64,000 nt of DNA from Georhizobium profundi. GTDB lineage: Bacteria > Pseudomonadota > Alphaproteobacteria > Rhizobiales > Rhizobiaceae. Shown here one piece after another: positions 8,123 through 17,176 of the stretch. Location: contig NZ_CP032509.1 in assembly GCF_003952725.1 (NCBI RefSeq), positions 2,070,001 through 2,134,000 of the forward strand. Reading direction: 5' to 3'. The position numbers and the translations under genes are program-made. Within the stretch, counting starts at the first letter, position 1; every line of letters starts with the position of its first letter. The notes beneath the pieces are model-generated. The model was given only the letters and a program-made list of their open reading frames with translations. It did not search any database and was not told the origin of the DNA.

Positions 8123-9445
8123 TCAAGGGCGCGCTTGTGGCCACGCATCGTGAAGATCGTCGATCACGAAGGCATGGGCGTGGCGTCGGTTGCCGGCATG
8201 CCCTCCTTGCGTCCAGTGCGGATGACTGGCCGGCAGGTTCGCATGGTCGTGTTCGACGATCTCAGGGTCGCCGGCAGGCCAAAGCATGGCCGAACAGGTT
8301 ACGCCTGCGACTGCGATTGTCGCCAAGATCGTGGCCGTGGCTGGCAGTCCAAGGCTGGCGCCGGCCCATCCGGCAAGCGGATAGGTGATGAGCCAGCACG
8401 CATGGGACAGGGCGAATTGCGCGGCGAACAAGGCCGGACGATCTTCCGGATGGGACGAGCGCCTGAGTAGACGGCCGGAAGGCGTCAGCGCGAGCGAAAA
8501 GCCAATGCCCATGAAGCTCCAAACCAGAAGCAGGAGGCCGTAGGAGTCGATGAACGCGGCCGCACCTGTGGCGATCGTGATCACCGACGCACCCGCAAGC
8601 ATCACCGGACGATCGGCGAGACTGTCGAGCAGCCGGGGCAGCAACAACGCGACCGCCATGGATCCGCCGCCAAAAGCGGCGAGCGCGCCAGCCGTTTCGC
8701 TCTGCCCAAGCCCGAAGATCGCCTGGACGTAGACGACGGTGTTGACGATGACGAATGCGCTGCCGCCGGCAACGGCCATGTTGATGGCCAGCAATCCGCG
8801 CAGGCGGGGTGTGGCGAGATAGATGCGGATGCCGCGCGTGGTGCGATCGTAGATGCCACGAGGCTTGCTCGGCTTCGGGCTCGGAAGAAGGACCGTCAGC
8901 ACGAGGGCTGCGGATGCGAGAAAGCCGACGACCGTGCCGGCAAAGAGATTGTGGAAGCTGATGACGGTTAGGAGAGCGGCGGCAATCATGGGGCTGACGA
9001 GGCTTTCCAGATCATAAGCCAGCCTGGAGAGGGAAAGCGCCCGCGTATAGTCCTTCTCGTCCGGCAGCACGTCGGGAATGGTTGCCTGAAAAGTCGGCGT
9101 GAATGCAGCAGACGCCGACTGAAGCGCGAAGATCAGCACATAGACCTGCCACACTTGCGAAACGAATGGCAGCAGCAAGGCAACTGCCGCCCGGACGAGA
9201 TCGAGCGCGACCAGGGTTGTCCGGCGGGGCAACCGCTCGGCAAAGGCAGCAGCGATTGGCGCGACGCCGACATAGGCCACCATCTTCATGGCGAGCGCGG
9301 TCCCAAGCACGGCGCCCGCGTTATCGCCGGCCAGATCGAAGGCAAGCAGGCCGAGCGCCACCGTCGCAAGCCCGGTGCCAAGCAACGCGAGGATCTGGGC
9401 CAGGAAGAGATGCCGGTAGGTGCGGTTCTTGAGAACGGCAATCAT
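8123..9445 (-). CDS. MFS exporter with His-rich C-terminus, probable nickel efflux (NrsD/NreB-like)
   Basis: Twelve-helix major facilitator protein of 440 residues. The last about 50 residues carry many histidines (EHDHANLPASHPHW, GGHAGNRRHAHAF, DDLHD), a feature of the nickel exporters NrsD and NreB. It lies 12 bp downstream of a CsoR/RcnR-family sensor gene on the same strand, matching the inrS-nrsD pairing known in cyanobacteria. A decayed second copy of its 3' end lies at 19058-19302. Nickel is the best guess; cobalt is also possible. Confidence 0.85.
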   Translation of the reverse strand: MIAVLKNRTYRHLFLAQILALLGTGLATVALGLLAFDLAGDNAGAVLGTALAMKMVAYVGVAPIAAAFAERLPRRTTLVALDLVRAAVALLLPFVSQVWQVYVLIFALQSASAAFTPTFQATIPDVLPDEKDYTRALSLSRLAYDLESLVSPMIAAALLTVISFHNLFAGTVVGFLASAALVLTVLLPSPKPSKPRGIYDRTTRGIRIYLATPRLRGLLAINMAVAGGSAFVIVNTVVYVQAIFGLGQSETAGALAAFGGGSMAVALLLPRLLDSLADRPVMLAGASVITIATGAAAFIDSYGLLLLVWSFMGIGFSLALTPSGRLLRRSSHPEDRPALFAAQFALSHACWLITYPLAGWAGASLGLPATATILATIAVAGVTCSAMLWPAGDPEIVEHDHANLPASHPHWTQGGHAGNRRHAHAFVIDDLHDAWPQARP

Positions 9446-9457
9446 GAGGAAGCGCCT

Positions 9458-9736
9458 TCAGAGATATTTTGCCAGTGCCTTGAGGTCGTCGATGAATTGG
9501 CGGTCCGGTCCCGCCTCGCGGTCGCTCGGCGTTCCCAGGCAATGATCGAGATGATCGTGAATGAGGGTCCGCTTGGCCTGCTGAACGGCCTTCTCCACGG
9601 CGTGCATCTGCTGCGCGATGTCGAGGCACGGACGCTCCGCCTCGATCATCGCAATGATGCTCTTGAGATGTCCTTCAGCGCGCTTGAGGCGCTTGACGAT
9701 GTCGGGGTGAGAGGCATGAAGGTCGGCATGAGTCAT
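9458..9736 (-). CDS. CsoR/RcnR-family metal-sensing repressor (InrS-like ligand set)
   Basis: All-helical DNA-binding repressor of 92 residues. The putative metal ligands are Cys37, His62 and Cys66, the C-H-C spacing of CsoR (25 and 4 residues apart). Extra N-terminal His residues at 3, 7 and 10 could provide the additional ligand that gives nickel sensing in InrS and RcnR. It is encoded just before the MFS exporter. Upstream is a palindromic G/C-tract site (9746-9765) of the kind this family binds. It probably represses both itself with the exporter and the divergent genes. Confidence 0.87.
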   Translation of the reverse strand: MTHADLHASHPDIVKRLKRAEGHLKSIIAMIEAERPCLDIAQQMHAVEKAVQQAKRTLIHDHLDHCLGTPSDREAGPDRQFIDDLKALAKYL

Positions 9737-9745
9737 TGCAGGAAG

Positions 9746-9765
9746 CTATCCCCCGGGGAGGATAG
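9746..9765. promoter_or_regulatory. Probable operator for the CsoR/RcnR-family repressor
   Basis: CTATCCCCCGGGGAGGATAG is a near-palindrome with a G/C tract flanked by AT-containing inverted repeats, the pattern bound by RcnR, FrmR, InrS and DmeR. It lies 9 bp upstream of the repressor start codon. A second G-tract (GCGGGGGTATCG) lies at 9819-9830, just before the divergent gene, so both directions may be controlled. Confidence 0.6.
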
Positions 9766-9838
9766 GGCAAGCGCCATCATCTCGCCACCGAATCGCGGGA
9801 AAGGTGCTCTTAACCATTGCGGGGGTATCGCTGGCACT

Positions 9839-10216
9839 ATGGTCAACCGTCTTCAAAGCGTCGCGCTGCGCGTCGTCATCGCCTGTGCGATGGCGTTGTC
9901 GCTTATGCTGGCGCCGCCGACGGGATCAATGTCCCATGATCCGTTCACGGTTGCGCAGGCCGAGGCCGAACGCCATCAGGCGCTTTCCGCAGAAATTGCA
10001 GAACACGGACATTCCCATGACGATGGCTGGAGCGATGAGGCCCACTCGGGCCATCTCCACGGTCATGATGCGTCGGACCATCTGCACGACACGCCGGGCG
10101 ACCCACCCGCAACGCCGGCCATGCTTATCGCCGTCAGCGAGAGCTGGGATGTCGCGAGCTTCTACGATATTCTCCCATTGCAGATATTCGAACTGGATCG
10201 ACCGCCACGCGCCTGA
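9839..10216 (+). CDS. Small His-rich exported protein of the nickel locus
   Basis: 125-residue protein with a signal peptide (residues 1-30, hydrophobic core VVIACAMALSLML) and a mature part rich in His and Asp between about 50 and 90 (EHGHSHDDGW, HSGHLHGHDASDHLHD). This suggests periplasmic metal binding or buffering. I chose ATG 9839 because the longer upstream frame runs through the regulator gene on the other strand. No enzymatic domain is visible. It is followed 58 bp later by the HupE/UreJ permease gene and probably shares its transcript. Confidence 0.7.
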   Translation: MVNRLQSVALRVVIACAMALSLMLAPPTGSMSHDPFTVAQAEAERHQALSAEIAEHGHSHDDGWSDEAHSGHLHGHDASDHLHDTPGDPPATPAMLIAVSESWDVASFYDILPLQIFELDRPPRA

Positions 10217-10274
10217 GCGATAGCCCGGCCTCGGAAAACCAAGGCTCGTTCTTCCTCAATGCGGATATTGATCC

Positions 10275-11009
10275 ATGACACGACCACCTTCTCGGGGTGG
10301 CGGTCGAACGCTTCCGGCGTTCGCTCCCCACCTCACGACCGGGCTCATCGCGCTCGGCTTGATGCTCGCCTTCGCGTCCTCGGCGCTGGCCCACGCGGTC
10401 ACCGCCGGCGACCAGGGCTACATCCAGGAAATCAGCGGGGTGAATCTCATTCCGTTTATCTATCTGGGGGCCAAGCACATGGTCACCGGCTACGACCACA
10501 TCCTGTTCCTGCTCGGCGTGATCTTCTTCCTTTACCGGATGCAGCACATCGCCATTTACGTGACGCTGTTTGCCATCGGTCATTCGACGACCATGCTTCT
10601 CGGCGTCTACTTCAACATCGGCATCAACAGCTACATCATCGATGCCATCATCGGCCTGTCGGTCGTCTACAAGGCGCTCGACAATATGGGCGCCTACCAG
10701 CGCTGGTTCGGCTTTCAGCCAAACACCAAGGCTGCGACGCTGATCTTCGGTCTGTTCCACGGCTTCGGACTGTCGACCAAGATTTTGGAATACGACATCG
10801 CTCCCGATGGCCTTGTTCCGAACCTCCTGGCTTTCAACGTCGGGGTGGAGATCGGCCAGCTTCTTGCTCTGGGCGCGATCCTGATCGTCATGGGCTTCTG
10901 GCGCAGGAGCTCAAGCTTCTTTCGCCATGCCTATACCGCCAACGTCGCCATGATGACCGCCGGCTTCGTGCTCTTCGGCTACCAGGTCGCTGGCTATTTC
11001 GTCTCCTGA
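10275..11009 (+). CDS. HupE/UreJ-family membrane protein, probable nickel/cobalt permease
   Basis: 244 residues with an N-terminal signal-like helix and about six further membrane segments. It carries the family signature GYDHILFLLGVIFF and histidine-bearing helices (IGHSTTMLLG, FGLFHGFGLS). HupE/UreJ proteins move Ni2+ or related ions for hydrogenase or urease. Here the gene stands in a resistance island without those enzymes, next to a sensor, exporter and His-rich protein, so a role in nickel/cobalt homeostasis is inferred. The next gene starts 21 bp downstream. Confidence 0.85.
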   Translation: MTRPPSRGGGRTLPAFAPHLTTGLIALGLMLAFASSALAHAVTAGDQGYIQEISGVNLIPFIYLGAKHMVTGYDHILFLLGVIFFLYRMQHIAIYVTLFAIGHSTTMLLGVYFNIGINSYIIDAIIGLSVVYKALDNMGAYQRWFGFQPNTKAATLIFGLFHGFGLSTKILEYDIAPDGLVPNLLAFNVGVEIGQLLALGAILIVMGFWRRSSSFFRHAYTANVAMMTAGFVLFGYQVAGYFVS

Positions 11010-11030
11010 GACATCTGAAAGGACAATTCC

Positions 11031-11765
11031 ATGTACAACACAGACATGCCCACCCGCGCCGAACTTCCCTCGACGGGCAAACTTCTGCGCTCCACCGCGA
11101 TCGCCGTCGTCACCGCGGCAGCTCTCCTCGTTACCATCGTGCTTCCGTCCGAATACGGGATTGATCCGACAGGCGTCGGCACCGCTCTCAATCTGACCGA
11201 GATGGGCGAGATCAAGATGCAGCTCGCCGAGGAAGCGGAAGCCGATGCTGCGATGGACGCGGCAAACCGTGCCAATCCGCCTGCGGTCGATACTGATTCT
11301 TCGATGCGCACCGAAACCACCACGGTTGCCCCGGTCGTCGCCCCTGTCGCTCCGCCGCCGCCACCGGCACCACCGGCACCCGAGCGCCAGTCCAGCATCC
11401 TCGGCACGATCGGCGCGCTGATCGTCTCGCCCGCCGCAGCGCAGGAGCAGCGCCAGGATGAGATGACCATCGTCCTCCAGCCTGGCGAGGGCGCGGAGAT
11501 CAAGCTGACGATGGTCGAAGGTGAGGTTGCGGCCTTCGCATGGGCCGTCTCAGAAGGCGGCACCGTGAACTACGACACGCATGGTGATGGCAGTGGGCAA
11601 AACATCAGCTACGAAAAGGGTCGCAGCGTTGCCGCCGACGACGGTCAGCTTCAGGCGGCCTTCACCGGAAAGCACGGCTGGTTCTGGCGCAATCGTGGCG
11701 ATGCACCCATATCGCTGACCTTGCGCACCAGCGGGACCTACACCGCCATCGAGCGGCTGGTCTAA
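11031..11765 (+). CDS. Transmembrane anchor protein of the metal-resistance locus
   Basis: Single-pass protein of 244 residues. It has a cytoplasmic start, one helix at about 23-40 (STAIAVVTAAALLVTIVL), a Pro-rich linker (PPPPPAPPAPE) and a C-terminal domain read as periplasmic, ending in SLTLRTSGTYTAIERLV. Similar proteins commonly follow hupE-like genes in metal islands and are called transmembrane anchor proteins; the biochemical role is unknown. A decayed 3' fragment of a second copy is at 19304-19468. A stem-loop follows the stop. Confidence 0.75.
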   Translation: MYNTDMPTRAELPSTGKLLRSTAIAVVTAAALLVTIVLPSEYGIDPTGVGTALNLTEMGEIKMQLAEEAEADAAMDAANRANPPAVDTDSSMRTETTTVAPVVAPVAPPPPPAPPAPERQSSILGTIGALIVSPAAAQEQRQDEMTIVLQPGEGAEIKLTMVEGEVAAFAWAVSEGGTVNYDTHGDGSGQNISYEKGRSVAADDGQLQAAFTGKHGWFWRNRGDAPISLTLRTSGTYTAIERLV

Positions 11766-11773
11766 CCAAAATT

Positions 11774-11802
11774 GCGGTGGCGCCTGATCGACGCGCCGCC
11801 GC
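11774..11802 (+). terminator. Stem-loop after the anchor protein gene
   Basis: GCGGTGGCGC (11774-11783) pairs with GCGCCGCCGC (11793-11802) with one G-T wobble. It sits 9 bp past the stop and probably ends the His-rich/hupE/anchor transcript. The T-run is poor, so efficiency is uncertain. From here to 12107 no confident gene is seen, only a 49-codon frame from ATG 11962 whose TGA overlaps the next start as ATGA. Confidence 0.45.
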
Positions 11803-12107
11803 ATTCTCAACCGAAAAGGACCTGCAGGATCAGCTTCGGCTTCTTCAAGGCCCCATAATTCCATGCGGTTCTGGCCGCAACGGGAGTTTCTGCAATGGCG
11901 ATAAAGGGTCGATTTCGGCGGGCAGCTGCATCAAATGCGCCATGACCGCTTCGAAGAGGCAATGTGCGATCGTTGCCGATCAATTTGGGTGTTTGATACG
12001 CGGGAAATCCGGACGCTCACTCTGCCGCTTCTGCATAATGTGCGTTCGTGGAACGGTATGCGAGATAGTATGGTGGGCCGCAATATTCACTCGAAAGCAG
12101 ATCAATC

Positions 12108-12869
12108 ATGAGAATTTTCCAGTCAGCATTTTTGACTGTCTTCGTCTTCAGCCTTGCGATGCCGGCCCAGGGGCAGTCACTTCCATCTGGCGTACTCGGC
12201 AGTTGGGACATCTCGGCCGAGGGCTGTCGCACTCCTGGGATTTCGATGACTCAGATCGATGTCACAGTCGACAAGATCGAGATGTATGCTGGCAATGCGA
12301 TTGTCAGAACGGTAGATCGATCCGGTCAGGTGACTTTTGTTGCTGCGGACTTCCTACAAACCGAAGGGGCCGTTGCTCTTGGAGAGCGGGAACGATCATA
12401 TTTTCGATTTACCCAACGTGATGGAGCGGACCGCCTGAACTTCGTATGGAAGGACGTTCAGACCGTGGATCTCGTCCGTTGCGACGACATCAACGCCGGG
12501 TTCGAGGAAGCAATCGCCGAACGAAATTCTGCGGAGATAGTCAGTCATTTTGACCGGATTTTGCCCATACCGACCGGTCTTTGGGTCGTCGCCGGAAACG
12601 ATTGCGATAGGCCGGCCAACGCATCGTGGCGCAGCTATGACGGGCAAGGTCTTTATGGCGCACGGAGCCGACGTTGCCGCATCGACAGCGTTTCCAGCGA
12701 AGGCAGCCGTTATGTCATCGAGCAGATTTGTTCTGCCACATACGACGGCAGCGAGACGAAGCACCGGGACACAATCGACATACAAGCACCAAAGCGTTTC
12801 GGCCTCATAGAAGACGGGGAATTGACGACACAGGACTTCAACTGGTGCGGGCCGCGCCTGCGGCCGTGA
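12108..12869 (+). CDS. Exported hypothetical protein with two related Cys-containing halves
   Basis: 253 residues with a clear signal peptide (cleavage near AQGQS). The mature part seems to hold two similar modules: residues about 27-130, starting LGSWDISAEGCRTPG, and about 150-253, starting TGLWVVAGNDCDRP. Each opens with a G-x-W segment and a Cys, and later has a basic/Cys pair (VRCDD; RRCRID, ICSATY, WCGP). I do not recognise a family. GC content is a little lower than its neighbours. The 49-codon frame ending in ATGA overlap upstream may be chance. Confidence 0.65.
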   Translation: MRIFQSAFLTVFVFSLAMPAQGQSLPSGVLGSWDISAEGCRTPGISMTQIDVTVDKIEMYAGNAIVRTVDRSGQVTFVAADFLQTEGAVALGERERSYFRFTQRDGADRLNFVWKDVQTVDLVRCDDINAGFEEAIAERNSAEIVSHFDRILPIPTGLWVVAGNDCDRPANASWRSYDGQGLYGARSRRCRIDSVSSEGSRYVIEQICSATYDGSETKHRDTIDIQAPKRFGLIEDGELTTQDFNWCGPRLRP

Positions 12870-13089
12870 TAGGCCGGTGGTGTGGCGGCCAAGAGGTGAA
12901 AAACCCGACTGTTCGTTCTTGGCCAGCGAACGGAAGCGGAAGTTGAAAGGGGGCAACATCTAATGAGCCAGAAAACCAGTAAGGCGGAAACGCCGGTGTG
13001 TCAGATGAACAACCTGACGGGTAGCTGGCCTTCAAGATTTATCGGGCTATAGCGTAAAATCGACGGTTTTGCATGTCGATTGGTGGGTT

Positions 13090-13200
13090 TGCGGTGATCG
13101 GCGGCAACATCGTACCATAGAAGGCAATCGTCGGTTATGGCGGGCCGAGACCAACGAAACTGAGAACTACATCTACGCTATAGCCCTCTGACTCTGGCTG
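13090..13200. repeat. Diverged repeat, copy 1 (partner at 19655-19765)
   Basis: Shared words with the partner include GCGGTGATCGGCGGC, ATGGCGGGCC, GAGAACTA and CATAGCCCTCT in the same order and orientation. This supports duplication of the surrounding metal locus. Confidence 0.6.
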
Positions 13201-13462
13201 GTGTTGGGGCCAGGTGAGGGGGATTGCCGCCTATTCGCCTTTGGCCAACGGAGGCGGAAAAGCAGCCATCCAGGTAGTCTATCGACTTCGACCGCAATGC
13301 GCCCCCATCCCGGTCATTCTTCACCCGCGTGCGCTATACTGAAAGCGGCCGTTTGCTTGGTGCACCCGCGAGCGTGTGCGACCGAGCGGAAAGTGGAGAT
13401 CGTCCTTAAAACCGGCCCGGTGGCAAGCCGCGCTTTGCTGCATCGTCGGTGCCTGCGTCGCC

Positions 13463-13633
13463 TCATTTCTTCAGTTTCCTTTGCGGACGCGCCGCTTCCG
13501 CCGTGATCTTCGCGGTTTTAAGATCCTCTATCAACTCCTCGAGCTCAGCGAGGTGCGCAATGAATTCATCGGGCTTGGGCACCGGCACCGTATCGGATGC
13601 GGGATTGTCATGACTGTGCGTGTTTCCGACCAC
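13463..13633 (-). CDS. Possible small hypothetical protein or gene remnant
   Basis: A 56-codon frame from GTG 13633 with plausible composition: an acidic, amphipathic middle (EFIAHLAELEELIEDLKTAK) and a basic tail (RPQRKLKK). There is no clear ribosome binding site and no recognised family. The frame is open a little further upstream, so it may be the 3' end of a lost gene. Confidence 0.3.
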   Translation of the reverse strand: MVGNTHSHDNPASDTVPVPKPDEFIAHLAELEELIEDLKTAKITAEAARPQRKLKK

Positions 13634-14004
13634 GCGATGATGTCTTTGATCGGCTCGTTCGCCATTGCCCCCACGTTGCTCTCAACTATGCTTCGAAGCG
13701 GCGTAGCTCACCACTTCGAATTTCATTAACCGGTTGATCTCGAGCTATTGCCGGCAGCATGGAAAGCAGATGTGCGCCTGACCACGGGCAGCTTCCAGAC
13801 GACTATCGGCTGAAAGCCGACAGTCAACAAGCGGCCCCCCATACATCGGCAGGAAATCGGTTCCTAAGCACGGTTGCTAGACCGCTAGACCGGACGCGAA
13901 TGACCAGAAAGCGGTGGCAAGACGACTGTCGGCTTTTGGACAGACTTGTCGCGATAACAGACATTTTCCCTTGCGGGATCAGCTCGTGTTATCAATGATC
14001 AAGC

Positions 14005-14361
14005 ATGATCGTGTTTACCGATCATGATGCCTACATTGCTGCGGCGCCGGAAGCTCTCCGACCACTCCTTAAGCTCGTGCGGGCGCGGTTGGCTCTAACT
14101 CTTCCCGACGCTGACGAGGTAATTCAGTATGGCATGCCCGGCTTCTGCTCCGCAGGCTTGGTGATCGCAGGCTATGCCGCATTCAGCAAGCAGTGCGGTC
14201 TGTATGTTAGCAAGGGCGCCATCAGCACACATTTGGACGAGGTCGCGGCGGCCGGGCTCAAAGCATCGAAGACCGGTGTCACATTCTCACCAGCAAAACC
14301 GATCCCCAACGAATTGATTGCATCACTCGCCCTAGCTTCGCGAAAGGAACTAGGCGTCTGA
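14005..14361 (+). CDS. DUF1801 (YdhG-like) domain protein
   Basis: 118-residue protein of the DUF1801/iron-chaperone-like fold. It has the usual N-terminal helices (LRPLLKLVRARLALTLPDADE), the motif VIQYGMPGF, and a beta strand with LYVSKGAI. Members related to Bacillus Fra have been proposed to bind iron, but most are uncharacterised. It is a lone gene in a degenerate stretch of the island, apparently intact. Confidence 0.8.
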   Translation: MIVFTDHDAYIAAAPEALRPLLKLVRARLALTLPDADEVIQYGMPGFCSAGLVIAGYAAFSKQCGLYVSKGAISTHLDEVAAAGLKASKTGVTFSPAKPIPNELIASLALASRKELGV

Positions 14362-14544
14362 ACCTCCATTCCGCCGGGTCCGGTGAGAGGTGGCTTGCTC
14401 TCTTTGCGGTTTGACTCCCCTAGCTCGTCCGCGTCGCATTGCCCAAGTATGGCTTCATTGTCCTCAGTGCACGTGCTTCTGCGTTGTTGGCGGGCTTTCC
14501 ATCTTCTTGGTCTATCCAACTCCAAGCAAGGGCGCCCCTACGGG

Positions 14545-14880
14545 TCAGATCTTGACCATCGGGTGTGCTCGCGAATTCTTGCATTTCATTGGGAGCACAT
14601 CAGCGTCGCCAGCGAGATACAGCGAAAGAGCGCGCAAGGACTCTTCCCATCCAACACCTGCAGCGGCGGGACCGTAGGTTTCCCAATGGTCGTTGGGCAG
14701 AACATGGTGACTCACGCGGAGCATAGTCCATTTCTTGTTAGCAGGAACAAGATCGACATCGACGCGGCTGACATCTCCCTGATACTCCCAAGTGATCGCG
14801 AGGCGTCGGTCTGGTTCGCATTCCAGGATCGTGCCCTCGGTGCTGCTTCTTGTCAGTGTATACCTGCCCCCAGGTGCTAG
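14545..14880 (-). pseudogene. SRPBCC/AHSA1-domain protein lacking its N-terminus
   Basis: The sequence from APGGRYTLTR through LECEPDRRLAITWEY to GWEESLRALSLYLAG is the C-terminal two thirds of an AHSA1-like START domain. No start codon or N-terminal strands are found. Homology stops at about 14880, precisely where the multicopper oxidase gene ends at 14882. That abutment marks a recombination junction. Confidence 0.6.
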
Positions 14881-14881
14881 A

Positions 14882-17176
14882 CTAGCCGCTAACCGGCGAA
14901 CGATTGGGGACGCCCTCGGGCAAAATCTCTGGGACGGTGAAGAACACGCCGTCCATAGTGGGATTCGGCGTCGGGGTGATTGACGTCTGCGGCGATCCGG
15001 CGACACCGGTCAGGAGCTGGATGCGAGCCAGCATCGCGAAATCCTCATGCACCGTGTTGTGGCAGTGATTGACGTAGGCACCGCCGTACTCGCCGAATTG
15101 CACCTGGAACGTAACGCTCCCGCTTTCACCGAGGCGCCAGACGTCCTTGCGGGCGAGATGCTCGGTGGCCGGGAAGGGCGCACCCTTTCGAGACATGGTC
15201 ACGCCCTCTTCGAAATGCAAATGGATCGGGTGGTCCCATCCACCGCCGCTATTCACGTAGGTCCAGTGCTCGACGTCACCTGCCTGCGGAATCACCAACG
15301 ATATGCGGTTGGCATTGAAGGAATGTGCCGCTTCCCCATTGATCTTGACCGTCCAGGGAAAAGAGGAGGTTTCCGGACAGTCTGGCGTGCATTGGTTATC
15401 GGAGCCTCGGGAGTCACCACCGCCCGATCGCCCGAATTGCACCACACGTGTACGTACCGGCGGTACGATAGGGATCTGTTCGGTCAGCGTTGTTGGCACC
15501 AAGCTGCGATCCGGCGTGGTAGAGCGATGGATGAAGCCGGGCACGTCGACGCTCTCCAACGATCCGACGATCCGGAACTCCATGAAAGGACCCACGACCG
15601 GGTCAGTCCGGTCGCCGCGTAGCGCCTTGGCGAGTGACAACTCCTTGTCGGGTCCGCGCCCGTTCTTGTGATGAAGTGTATTTACGAAGTTGAGCTTGTC
15701 GCCAATACGAAATTGGGAGAAGTCAACGACTATATCGTAACGCTCCGCTATGCCCTGCTTATCGAGCGAGGTCAGCGTGATTGGGTGAACGAACAGATTG
15801 CCGTCGTTGGCAATCTGCTTGATCGGCACGGCACGGCCATGAGCATCGACTAACGCAATCTTCCAAAAGCGCGATATACTCGCGTTGAGAATGCGAAACC
15901 GGTATTTGCGAGGCAACACTGACATGAACGGCGCATATGACCCGTTGACGATGGGCATATCGCCGAGTGTTCCGTCAGTGTTGAATATGTCAAAGAACAG
16001 CTGACCCTCGGCGTCAAAGCAGGCATCCCAGACGATGAGATTTACGTCGAAGTCCGTATTGCCCCAGTCGAGTAAAACACCACTTGGCAGCCGTAGATTA
16101 ACGCCGTCTGCCAGCTCCTCATTGCCTCGATCAGGGCCGCTAGACATGTTGATTGCGCCGAGGTTGCCTTTGTAGACGTTCTCCGCCGTGAAGAAAAAGC
16201 GGTGGTCGTGCGCCCACATCGAACCCTGGATTTCGCGGAAGTCACCCTTGACGTTTACGAGACCGCCATTGCCGTCTGGCCCTGAGGCACGCCTGTCAGT
16301 CGCCTGGGTGTTAATACGGTCAGCCCGAGCCAGCGTGGTGCTCCAACGGTAGTCATAGAATGTGCCTGGAAAATGGTGCACATTTGCCGCTCCGTCGCTC
16401 TCAGCGCCATTATGCGCATTATGGAAATGCAACTGCGTCTCGTTGCGACCGAAGCCGTGGTTCTGAGACCGATCGATGGGAAGATTGTTGTAGATGCGCG
16501 TAAGTATCGGTTCGCCGTAGCGCGCCTTTATAAGGAAAGGAGGCAGCCGGCCCGCCGCGTTGCGACCGGAACCGTAACACCAGAAGCTGTCTGGATCTTG
16601 ATACGGCAAAAGCTCGTGACATCGAGTATCGCCGCCTGTCTCGCCGATGGTCATGATGTAGCCGACCTCAGGGAAATATTCGTCCCAGCGTTGATGCGCA
16701 AAAGTCTCCCCTGGTGGTCTGCCCTCTATCGGTACCCGGCCCGTCAGAGGGTTACGGAAAGGTGAATTCTTCGGATCAAGCGAGAAGTCAGTGTGATAGG
16801 AGAGGCGACGTGCCGGGAGCTCATTAAGGCTCCTCGGGAATTTTGCAACGAACCCGCGACCGTCCTGGGAGTAGCTGCGCTCCAGTGGGATCGGCTGCTG
16901 TAGGTTGCAGCGATACAACTCCGTTGTGAATTTCTTGGCGCCATACAGTGGGCTGCGGGGTATTCCGGTCGGCACCTGCGCATAGGCACTCTGCGCGAAT
17001 GGGCTGAGCCCGTTCTTTAGCGCCAGGGCGCCCGTGGCCGTGAATATTCCCCAACGGATCAGGTCGCGCCGCGACACCTGCTCCTGACCGAGCGCAAGAA
17101 CAATTTCAGCTCGATTTCGCCGAGCCCTCTCTGCTTCGAGTTGTCGAATACGTGAAGCACCATCCGTTATAAACAT
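14882..17176 (-). CDS. Multicopper oxidase with twin-arginine signal
   Basis: 764-residue periplasmic oxidase of the large CotA/manganese-oxidase-like group. The N-terminus carries an SRRDLIRWG twin-arginine motif at about 35-45 and a hydrophobic stretch, so it should be exported folded with copper. All four copper-binding His clusters are visible: LHFHNAHNG, MWAHDHRF, HPIHLHFEEG and the HCHNTVHEDFAML segment with the type-1 site Cys and Met. It probably oxidises Cu(I), Mn(II) or phenolics; the substrate cannot be set. The C-terminus directly abuts a truncated SRPBCC fragment and may have been trimmed. Confidence 0.9.
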   Translation of the reverse strand: MFITDGASRIRQLEAERARRNRAEIVLALGQEQVSRRDLIRWGIFTATGALALKNGLSPFAQSAYAQVPTGIPRSPLYGAKKFTTELYRCNLQQPIPLERSYSQDGRGFVAKFPRSLNELPARRLSYHTDFSLDPKNSPFRNPLTGRVPIEGRPPGETFAHQRWDEYFPEVGYIMTIGETGGDTRCHELLPYQDPDSFWCYGSGRNAAGRLPPFLIKARYGEPILTRIYNNLPIDRSQNHGFGRNETQLHFHNAHNGAESDGAANVHHFPGTFYDYRWSTTLARADRINTQATDRRASGPDGNGGLVNVKGDFREIQGSMWAHDHRFFFTAENVYKGNLGAINMSSGPDRGNEELADGVNLRLPSGVLLDWGNTDFDVNLIVWDACFDAEGQLFFDIFNTDGTLGDMPIVNGSYAPFMSVLPRKYRFRILNASISRFWKIALVDAHGRAVPIKQIANDGNLFVHPITLTSLDKQGIAERYDIVVDFSQFRIGDKLNFVNTLHHKNGRGPDKELSLAKALRGDRTDPVVGPFMEFRIVGSLESVDVPGFIHRSTTPDRSLVPTTLTEQIPIVPPVRTRVVQFGRSGGGDSRGSDNQCTPDCPETSSFPWTVKINGEAAHSFNANRISLVIPQAGDVEHWTYVNSGGGWDHPIHLHFEEGVTMSRKGAPFPATEHLARKDVWRLGESGSVTFQVQFGEYGGAYVNHCHNTVHEDFAMLARIQLLTGVAGSPQTSITPTPNPTMDGVFFTVPEILPEGVPNRSPVSG

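Larger units (their letters stand above)
12870..14004. other. Gene-poor, degenerate stretch
   Basis: No convincing full-length gene. It contains one half of a repeat shared with 19655-19765, a possible 56-codon frame on the minus strand (13463-13633), and imperfect hairpin-like copies of a GACGACTRTCGGCTT motif at about 13798 and 13918. It is most likely scar tissue from past insertions and deletions. Confidence 0.5.

Noticed and set aside
9155..9838. Upstream extension of the His-rich protein frame
   Set aside because: It overlaps the exporter and sensor genes on the other strand; the signal peptide begins at ATG 9839, so translation most likely starts there.
12960..13200. Intact insertion sequence between the nickel locus and the DUF1801 gene
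   Set aside because: No transposase frame or matching terminal inverted repeats; only the diverged repeat shared with 19.7 kb can be supported.
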